Below, one piece after another: positions 4,414-5,881 of a stretch of DNA of 5,881 nt (position 1 is the stretch's first letter; each line of letters begins with the position of its first letter). The DNA is taken from the NCBI GenBank assembly GCA_015488855.1, contig WFMY01000050.1, positions 1 to 5,881 of the forward strand, written 5' to 3'. Source of the DNA: Helicobacteraceae bacterium. Lineage in GTDB: Bacteria; Campylobacterota; Campylobacteria; Campylobacterales; Sulfurimonadaceae. The position numbers were made by a program, and so were the translations under genes. Under the pieces are notes generated by a model. That model was given only the letters and a program-made list of their open reading frames with translations. It ran no database searches and was not told where the DNA came from.

Positions 4414-5881
4414 CCATTGAAGCGTCTTGCTTTAACTCTTCTTCTATATCATTTTCTACCACTTCAACTTTAGAGTCAATATTATTTTTCTCTTCAAAGT
4501 TGATAATGATTTCACGAACCTCATCACCCGAAATATTTTCTTTTTTGTAAAGAAGTTTTACCATCTCTTCAATAGCATCTTTGTATTCATTGAGACGAGT
4601 AAGAACTGTCTCATATCTTTCTTGAAGCGATTTTTTGATAAAATCATCACTATCTTGTGCCATTTTTTCGCTGTATTCACGAGCAGCTGGCATACCATTT
4701 GCTAAAAATGATTGACGGGATTTTTCAAGGACCATAAGACCAGCTACATCACTCATACCATAAGTTTGTACCATAGACTTAATGATGTCCGTAGCACGCT
4801 CAAGGTCATTTCCTGCACCAGTAGAAATCTCACCAATAAAAACCTCTTCAGCAGCACGACCACCAAGCAGAACATCCACTTCAGCCCACATCTCATGCTG
4901 TTGCATCATATATTTATTTTCTTCTGGTTTGTTGAGTGTGTATCCTAAAGCTGCAAGCCCACGAGGAACAATAGAGACTTTAGATACCTTTTTAGCACCC
5001 TTAGTAGTTTCAGCTAAAAGGGCATGACCACTCTCATGGTATGCTACTATCTTTTTCTCTTTTGGATTGATTCTTCTTGTCTTTTTAGCAAGACCTGCTA
5101 GTGCTCTCTCTACTGACTCAAAGAAATCTTGTTGTTTAACAGTTTTTTGACTTTTTCGTCCAGCAAGTAGTGCCGCTTCATTCACGATGTTAGCTAAGTC
5201 TGCACCTGCTAAACCAGCAGTAAGAGTAGCGATAGCTTCTACTTCAACATCATCATCAAACTTAACATCTTTCATATGTACTTTTAATATTTTAATACGA
5301 CCATCATAATCAGGCTTATCAACTAATACCTGTCTATCAAAACGACCTGGACGAAGAAGTGCTTGATCAAGGATCTCTGGTCTATTTGTAGCTGCTAAAA
5401 TGATAACAGGGGTATCAGTACCAAACCCATCCATCTCTGAGAGAAGTTGATTAAGTGTTTGCTCACGCTCATCATTGCCACCCATCATACCACCAGAAGC
5501 CCTACTCTTACCGATAGCATCAATCTCATCTATAAAAATGATACTTGGTGCGTCTTTCTTTGCTTGCTCAAATAGATCACGAACACGAGCAGCTCCAACG
5601 CCAACAAACATCTCAATAAAACTTGAACCCGTTACAGAGAAAAATGGTACTTCTGCTTCACCAGCCACTGCTTTAGCTAAAAGGGTCTTACCAGTACCAG
5701 GGCTTCCCACTAAAAGAACACCTTTAGGGATTTTAGCTCCTATCTCTACATATCTAGCAGGATACTTTAGAAAGTCAACTATTTCCTGCACTTCTTCTTT
5801 TGCTTCTTCTACACCTGCAACATCATCAAACTTAGTATCCGGTTTTTCAGAATTTATCATATTCTTACTTCCACCCATTCC
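4403..5881 (-). CDS. ftsH: ATP-dependent zinc metalloprotease FtsH (N-terminus beyond window)
   Basis: A membrane-bound AAA+ protease that unfolds and degrades membrane and short-lived cytosolic proteins as a hexamer at the inner membrane. 492 residues are visible; the two N-terminal TM helices and periplasmic domain (about 150 residues) lie past the right edge, since the frame is still open there with the usual Gly-rich linker GMGGSK. Counting from the Met at 5878: Walker A GSPGTGKT at 58-65, pore loop FVG at 91-93, Walker B IIFIDEID at 113-120, sensor N165, and second region of homology with Arg fingers R179 and R182 (GRFDR). The zinc site HESGH is at 281-285 with E282 catalytic, and the third zinc ligand is D358 in GNDLERAT. 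All catalytic residues are intact. The C-terminal tail (465-491) is acidic, as is common. The Met at 5878 is internal, not the start. The gene converges on the TPR gene, and no terminator separates them. Confidence 0.98.
   Translation of the reverse strand, partial: GMGGSKNMINSEKPDTKFDDVAGVEEAKEEVQEIVDFLKYPARYVEIGAKIPKGVLLVGSPGTGKTLLAKAVAGEAEVPFFSVTGSSFIEMFVGVGAARVRDLFEQAKKDAPSIIFIDEIDAIGKSRASGGMMGGNDEREQTLNQLLSEMDGFGTDTPVIILAATNRPEILDQALLRPGRFDRQVLVDKPDYDGRIKILKVHMKDVKFDDDVEVEAIATLTAGLAGADLANIVNEAALLAGRKSQKTVKQQDFFESVERALAGLAKKTRRINPKEKKIVAYHESGHALLAETTKGAKKVSKVSIVPRGLAALGYTLNKPEENKYMMQQHEMWAEVDVLLGGRAAEEVFIGEISTGAGNDLERATDIIKSMVQTYGMSDVAGLMVLEKSRQSFLANGMPAAREYSEKMAQDSDDFIKKSLQERYETVLTRLNEYKDAIEEMVKLLYKKENISGDEVREIIINFEEKNNIDSKVEVVENDIEEELKQDASMAKD

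Noticed and set aside
4712..5027. Two plus-strand frames (4712-4948 and 4782-5027)
   Set aside because: They are antisense to the conserved protease domain of ftsH.

Overview
The window is AT-rich bacterial DNA, most consistent with a free-living Campylobacterota (Sulfurimonas/Sulfurovum-like). This rests on the strong A/T bias, the lysine- and isoleucine-rich proteins, and a long single-pass TPR membrane protein that resembles the flagellar motor protein PflB of this phylum. The placement is inferred from protein character; no marker gene settles it.

Layout. The left third is a leftward (minus-strand) pair of lipoprotein genes: a 313-residue lipoprotein with TPR-like helices (389-1330), followed by a second, partial lipoprotein running off the left edge (1-289). 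Divergent from them is a rightward stable-RNA unit: a perfect-consensus sigma-70 promoter (TTGACA-17-TATAAT, 1513-1541), a leader hairpin, tRNA-Lys(UUU) and tRNA-Glu(UUC). An AT-rich regulatory stretch follows and ends in a sigma-54 type promoter (GG-N10-GC, 2029-2043). That promoter lies 27 bases before the start of a 780-residue TPR membrane protein (2071-4413). The right quarter is ftsH on the minus strand (4403-5881). It is cut by the window edge, so its N-terminal membrane segments are missing. It converges on the TPR gene, and the two coding regions overlap tail to tail by 11 bp.

How it fits together. The sigma-54 promoter, the architecture (acidic cytosolic tail, one TM helix, long helical-repeat domain) and the size together suggest that the large TPR gene is a flagellar motor scaffold component of the PflB type. 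In this phylum sigma-54 drives the middle class of flagellar genes. FtsH is a housekeeping membrane AAA+ zinc protease. The two lipoproteins have no assigned function; the larger may be a periplasmic or outer-membrane scaffold. No insertion sequences, CRISPR arrays or phage genes are visible, and the genes look like native chromosomal genes. The most informative signals are regulatory: the sigma-54 promoter, repeats upstream of it, the tRNA leader hairpin, and a weak sigma-28-like element upstream of the larger lipoprotein.
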